The translations under genes and the position numbers were made by a program. The notes beneath the pieces were generated by a model that saw only the letters and a program-made list of their open reading frames with translations, made no database searches and was not told the DNA's origin. Below, in pieces: positions 59,716 to 64,000 of a DNA stretch of 64,000 nucleotides (the first letter of the stretch is position 1; the number at the start of each line of letters is the position of its first letter). Where the stretch lies: NCBI GenBank assembly GCA_026686845.1, contig JAIVEN010000007.1, positions 36,019,001 to 36,083,000 on the forward strand, written 5' to 3'. Source of the stretch: Adenanthera pavonina (Eukaryota > Streptophyta > Magnoliopsida > Fabales > Fabaceae).

Positions 59716-60963
59716 ATGGGAGAAACCCATCGGCAAGCAATGTCCTCGTCGAGATTGGGGATAAGGGGCGGACTCGGAGAGATCGTGGAGGTGCAGGGAG
59801 GCCACATTGTTCGCTCCACAGGACGCAAAGACCGCCACAGCAAGGTCTGTACCGCTAAAGGCCCAAGAGATCGCCGAGTTCGTCTCTCGGCTCACACCGC
59901 CATCCAATTCTACGACGTGCAGGACCGACTCGGCTACGATCGACCCAGCAAAGCTGTCGACTGGCTTATCAAGAAGGCCAAAGCCGCAATAGACGAGCTC
60001 GCTGAGCTTCCCGCATGGAACCCCAATACTTCTCCGGCATACACGAATTCTCAGCAGCAGAATCAACAAACGAACGAGGAGAACGAGAACCCCATTGGTG
60101 TCCACCGCTCAGCGGTGGATACAATTGCTTCTGGTAGCTCAGCCGCCGCCGTTGGTGGTAGGATTTCGGAATCTGGTGTGGGAAATCTTCAGAGCTTGAG
60201 TTTTCTTCCGCCGTCGTTGGACAGTGACATTGCTGATACCATCAAGTCTTTCTTTCCGATGGGTGCGCCGGCGGCGGAGGCGGTCCAGTTCCAGAACTAC
60301 CCACCTGCAGATTTGCTTTCGAGAACAAGTAGTAGTAGCCAGAACCAAGATCTACGGCTCTCGCTCCAGTCCTTGCAGGACCCGATTCTGCTTCACCAAG
60401 CCCAGCATCATCATAATCAGAACGAGCAAGTCCTTTTCTCTGTAACGAGCCCTCTAGGGTTCGATGGGACTTCAACTGGTTGGTCTGAGCACCAGCATCA
60501 CCAACCAGAAGAACATGGCCGTTTGCTTCGAACGGTAGCTTGGAATGCTGCTGGTGCTGATACTGGTAGTAACAGTGGCCCCGGCGGCAGCGGAAGTGGA
60601 GGATTTATCTTCAACTCGCCGTCGCCTGCGACGACTCAGCTGCCATCAACGCCGACGCCGACTCCATTTTTCGGCCAAAGCCAGTATCTTTTTCAGAGGG
60701 GACCCCTTCAGTCCAGTAACAACCCTTCGATTCGTGCTTGGATAGACCCATCACCAGTTACCCCAGCAACTACTATCGCCGACCATCACCATCACCACTA
60801 TCTTCCAGCGACATTTCATCATCAGTCATCGTCTCTATCGGGCATCGGATTCGCCTCCGGCGGCTTCTCCGGTTTCCACATACCAGCACGAATTCAGGGT
60901 GAAGAGGAACACGACGGCGTATCTGACAAGCCGTCCTCTGCTTCCTCCGATTCGCGCCATTGA
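59716..60963 (+). CDS. TCP4: TCP transcription factor, CIN class (TCP4-like), miR319 target
   Basis: Class II bHLH-like TCP factor that represses cell proliferation and promotes differentiation in leaf margins and petals. Intronless, 415 residues from ATG 59716 (MGETHRQAMSSSRLGIRG); the open frame extends upstream but only with non-ATG codons. The TCP domain spans about 37-95, with the basic part GRKDRHSKVCTAKGPRDRRV and then RLSAHTAIQFYDVQDRLGYD, helix II SKAVDWLIKKAKAAIDEL. SDIADTIKSFFP, DLLSRTSSSSQNQDLRLSLQ, QRGPLQSS (encoded by the miR319 site) and a C-terminal GFHIPARIQGEEEHDG..KPSSASSDSRH all match TCP4/TCP3 type proteins. His- and Gln-rich tracts fill the middle. Regulated after transcription by miR319. 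TCP3 or TCP10 are less likely because of the ending. Confidence 0.95.
   Translation: MGETHRQAMSSSRLGIRGGLGEIVEVQGGHIVRSTGRKDRHSKVCTAKGPRDRRVRLSAHTAIQFYDVQDRLGYDRPSKAVDWLIKKAKAAIDELAELPAWNPNTSPAYTNSQQQNQQTNEENENPIGVHRSAVDTIASGSSAAAVGGRISESGVGNLQSLSFLPPSLDSDIADTIKSFFPMGAPAAEAVQFQNYPPADLLSRTSSSSQNQDLRLSLQSLQDPILLHQAQHHHNQNEQVLFSVTSPLGFDGTSTGWSEHQHHQPEEHGRLLRTVAWNAAGADTGSNSGPGGSGSGGFIFNSPSPATTQLPSTPTPTPFFGQSQYLFQRGPLQSSNNPSIRAWIDPSPVTPATTIADHHHHHYLPATFHHQSSSLSGIGFASGGFSGFHIPARIQGEEEHDGVSDKPSSASSDSRH
60696..60716 (+). promoter_or_regulatory. miR319 target site inside TCP4 coding sequence
   Basis: GAGGGGACCCCTTCAGTCCAG pairs with the miR319 family consensus. The 3' half of the site (CCCTTCAGTCCA) is fully complementary to miRNA bases 2-13, with one G:U at base 1 and mismatches only toward the miRNA 3' end, as in Arabidopsis TCP targets. 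It encodes RGPLQS. Cleavage would be opposite miRNA bases 10-11. Confidence 0.93.
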
Positions 60964-63205
60964 ACACTTCGAAATTCCCAAAATTCCCTTTTCCTTCAGG
61001 TGCTACCTTCAAAACTCTCTTCATATATCAATTGGGTACGCCCCTGTTTCTTACTCATGATCTACTTGCACTTTGTGTTTTCTTTCTTCGTTCAGGATTC
61101 ATGCTCGTAGCGAAGATGATTAAGAACTCCCAGTTTCAGTGGAAGTTTACGGACAATAAAGCTAAGGAGTTGGATTGGAATTTCAGTTACTTCGTTTCAA
61201 TGGCTTATGTTATGCCGTGGGACAGAAGAAAATCTGGGTGAATTTTCAGGTTTTCCAAAATCCCTGGTTTGTTCTGATTTTATAACTTTGTTTATTTTCT
61301 AGACTTCAAGCTGTTTGGATGTTTTCATGTCTGACAAAACCCTTAAGACTCTTGCATATTTGTTGGATGATTTCCATGCTTTCTTGTTACATTTTGTAGT
61401 GACTTTTGTTCTTTTGAACTTCCATTTCTTATTTGCTGCAAGATTTGGTTTACTCGAAGGTATCATATTATATTTCCAACTTAGTGCAGAGTCTGCAGAC
61501 CCATAAGCAAAGTATGACGTTCTCTAGATGACAAAACAGGGAAAACCAAAACAAGCCAACATAGGAATTTTGTGTTTTTTCTGTGAAAGTATCCAACTTG
61601 TGTATGTCTTTAGTTCATCCTGCTCGCTTCTGTCTTGTTTCAAACGAGGGAAAGAAAGAGATGAGACTTTTCTTCCGTTTGAAACTGCCCAATTGATAAC
61701 TTTTATCAAAGATATGATAGTTTTGTTCCCTTTTACTGCTGCTTTCTTGTGGCACTGACCATCCCTCAATAGCTTCCTCATCCTGCAAAAAGAATTGAAA
61801 ATGTGTATCTACAGTTTTATATCCCTTTCCTGCTTGAGTTTTGGGAGCATTAGACTGAGAAGTCATTGTCCATAAACAGTAGGCATTTCCTTTCCCATAT
61901 CAAAACTTTAAGTTGTTCTTTAGCCTGTTCAGTATGCATTGGTTGTGATTGAAACTAGTCATCCTTAATCCATAATTAAGGTAAAACCTTGATGATCTGC
62001 TATCCTTTTCCTACCTGGTCCATACCAGTTCAATTGAAACTACAGCTTCTACTTTCCAGTAGAATCAAAACCTCAGTTTTCCCCAATTGCTTCTATCTAT
62101 CTAGCCTTTTATGTCTACAAAACATAGCTCATGTTCCCTGCTGCAATAAAAGATTATAGATGGGGGTTAGCTTAGCTTTTTGACCATCGGCACATAGCCA
62201 AATATTTAGGTAGATACAATCACGGGAGGCTGAAGAAGTGGGGGCGAAGAGGAATACATCTGCATACATGAAAGGGAAGGGGATAAATGAGAACGGCGAA
62301 GCTCATTCATGGAAGAATTCAAACAAAGTGGATGCCACCCAAGTTTAGTATTTGTCCACCTGTTGATGGTCCCCTACCGTTTGTGAATCTCAGTGCCTCA
62401 TAAAAATCTTATTGTAATGTCCAGCTGGGAATGCTGATCTTCCTCAAAAAACACTTGGCTTTAATAGGTATCGTGGCAATTATTTTTTGATTGTGGGTTG
62501 ATAAGAGTACCATTTACAGCATCCGGCATTATATTGCAGATGATTTTGGGGTTACTATATGAGTAAGGAGTTGCAATATTTAATGAATCTGTTACCTTAT
62601 GGAGGCCGACCGTCATATGTGTTACTTTATCTAGATGGTGACAAGATTGATAGTTTATTACTAAATACGTTAAATTACGTCCTCCTAAAGTACATATTAC
62701 TTTATTGCTAAATAAGCTACATTATCTTCTCCAAAAGTACAGATTTCGTCTTTTTTTTTTTTGTTTTAGACAAATCGTGGGCGGTGATGGTGGTGAGGGT
62801 GAATAATGCAAAAAGTTGCTCCTTGTATCTGATTCTTTATCAGCTTGGGGTAAGCAAAAATAAAACAAAAATCATCTGAAGATTTTCCTGGAATGCTGAG
62901 GATGGTAAATTGTATTCAAGCTAGAACAAGGAATCACTAGGGGAGATGCAAAACTGAACACGTTCTAGTGAATAAAACACCAGAGATTGGCCAAAAAAAA
63001 AAAAGCAAGACACCAGAGAAACAAGTTTTCTAACAGTTATATACACACTGAATAGCAGATTCTCACCAAGCCGCAAGTCCAAAATGGATATTAGAAATGT
63101 AAAATGAAATTCCAAAATACCCGACCAACATTTCAAGCCATTTTTTATCTGTCACTGGTTTGGGAAGCCATCAGCCCTCGATTTTTGCCACCTCGACAGC
63201 ACAAA
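60964..63205. other. Region between convergent TCP4-like and IQD genes
   Basis: The first several hundred bases are the probable TCP4 3' UTR. Further on is moderately AT-rich sequence with no protein-like frame and no repeat recognised. The last 250 bases are the likely 3' UTR of the minus-strand IQD gene. Confidence 0.45.
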
Positions 63206-63754
63206 CTACTTGGGCAGAGTGTTATTTGAGAGGCCTGTACTGTTGTTTTCCTTTGCTTTCCCAGTGTCCTTCCCATTAGACATAGCAGGTATGCTACTAT
63301 CTGTCTGGTTTGTTGGTGGTGTTGTTACCTTGTCTGATTTGGTCCGATTCTGTCCATTGGGTTTCTTTGTTTTTGGGGACTGAACCCGAATCCGAATTTC
63401 CCATGGACGTGCTGCCACCCATCGCTCCATCCAGCTCCAGCCCCAGCTCTCTTTGCCAAGACTGAAAGAAGCTTGCCCAAAATACTGGCTGCAGTTGGGT
63501 CTCCACTGCATTATCATGTTCCCATAAATGGTTAAAGTTACTGAGAGATTGAAAGAAAGTGAAACAGTCAACGAATTGATAGCTCATATAGCCCGGGAAC
63601 TTGATGTTTAAAATTCAAGAAGCAAGTTTTGTTTTTCTACCTGATGAGAGAAGGCATATGCCATGGCCCTCTCTCGTTTCACGGCTGCTTCTTCTCTCTG
63701 ATGTATCCTGGATAGTATCTCTTCCATTGTTTCAGATCCGCTGCACCATTCCAC
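63206..63754 (-). CDS. IQ-domain (IQD) calmodulin-binding protein, last two exons, 5' part outside window
   Basis: Plant IQD/SUN scaffold protein, linking calmodulin to microtubules, membrane or nucleus. Two minus-strand exons are supported: 63754-63641 (38 codons, VEWCSGSETMEEILSRIHQR then EEAAVKRERAMAYAFSHQ) and 63505-63206 (WRPNCSQYFGQASF.., then WGWSWMERWVAARPWE.., ending ..NNTLPK and TAG). The KRERAMAYAFSHQ-intron-W junction and the GWSWMERWVAARPWE signature are diagnostic of IQDs. Both exons are phase 0. The 5' border (CAG before 63754) is the best acceptor in sight but could lie slightly upstream. Exons with the IQ67 calmodulin-binding motifs must lie beyond 64000. There is no DUF4005 end after the stop, which suggests one of the shorter IQD clades; the subgroup is not named. 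Confidence 0.88.
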
Positions 63755-64000
63755 CTGCTCACCAAACTGGGTGTCATTGCAAGAAAGGTAACAGAGCTCA
63801 TAGCTCTAGGAGGCGAAGATAGAAATCCAGAGTAGTAGGGACATTCATTGGCTGGGGGGTGGGGTTGCCTCACCCATTAGAGGATTTTTGTTGGAAACGT
63901 TAGTTTTTGATAGTGTTCATTGGTAACTTACCATACCTATCTCGTTGTAAAATTTTACGAAATCAAAATTCCTGACCATTTAAGCAAAAGTTTGATCATG
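63755..64000 (-). other. Probable intron of the IQD gene at the window edge
   Basis: Upstream (minus-strand) of the IQD exon at 63754 no further IQD-like frame is visible up to the edge; GC-rich patch at 63855-63870, otherwise AT-rich. Confidence 0.4.

Noticed and set aside
60139..60475. Open frames on both strands within the TCP4 coding region
   Set aside because: Shadows of the real TCP4 frame, which has domain and C-terminal matches.

Overview
This is nuclear DNA from a dicot plant, most likely a core eudicot. Its genes have GT-AG introns, their products are plant-specific families (MORF, CLE, TCP, IQD, plant-type ABCG), and the intergenic DNA is very AT-rich and full of small DNA transposons and microsatellites. 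I do not assign a species.

Left third (1-27 kb), gene-rich. The 5' part of an ABCG half-transporter gene (ABCG10-like) runs off the left edge on the minus strand. About 2 kb away and divergent is a four-exon MORF8/RIP1-type organellar RNA-editing factor with a tandem octapeptide repeat. Next come a plant gene of unknown function whose second long exon needs an unresolved frame change, a ten-exon bacterial-type tRNA dimethylallyltransferase (IPT9-like) carrying a solo copia-type LTR in intron 4, and a seven-exon mitochondrial NAD-malate dehydrogenase.

Middle (28-36 kb). Three small minus-strand genes encode secreted CLE peptide-hormone precursors. Two of them, 2.7 kb apart, are clearly recent duplicates with an identical predicted 12-residue ligand. 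The third is divergent. Each has a TATA-like sequence about 80-130 bp upstream of its ATG.

Central desert (36-59 kb). I see no intact gene over more than 20 kb. It holds TA-flanked Stowaway-like MITEs, a hAT-type element with a perfect 8-bp target duplication nested inside such a MITE, a Mutator-type MITE with a perfect 9-bp duplication, a TIR element with an internal 440-bp tandem duplication, a CACTA-like remnant, an RNase H fragment of a LINE, and a compound ATT/GTT microsatellite.

Right end (59-64 kb). A single-exon CIN-class TCP transcription factor (TCP4-like) keeps a canonical miR319 target site. Convergent to it are the last two exons of an IQD calmodulin-binding protein gene, which runs off the right edge.

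The genes are independent plant loci, not an operon or cluster, except for the CLE group. Two themes recur by chance or by bias of this region: organelle-related functions (MORF8, mitochondrial MDH, tRNA modification) and developmental signalling (CLE peptides, TCP4/miR319). I did not find a wholly new biological system. The most distinctive local features are the CLE duplication and the well-delimited nested transposon insertions.
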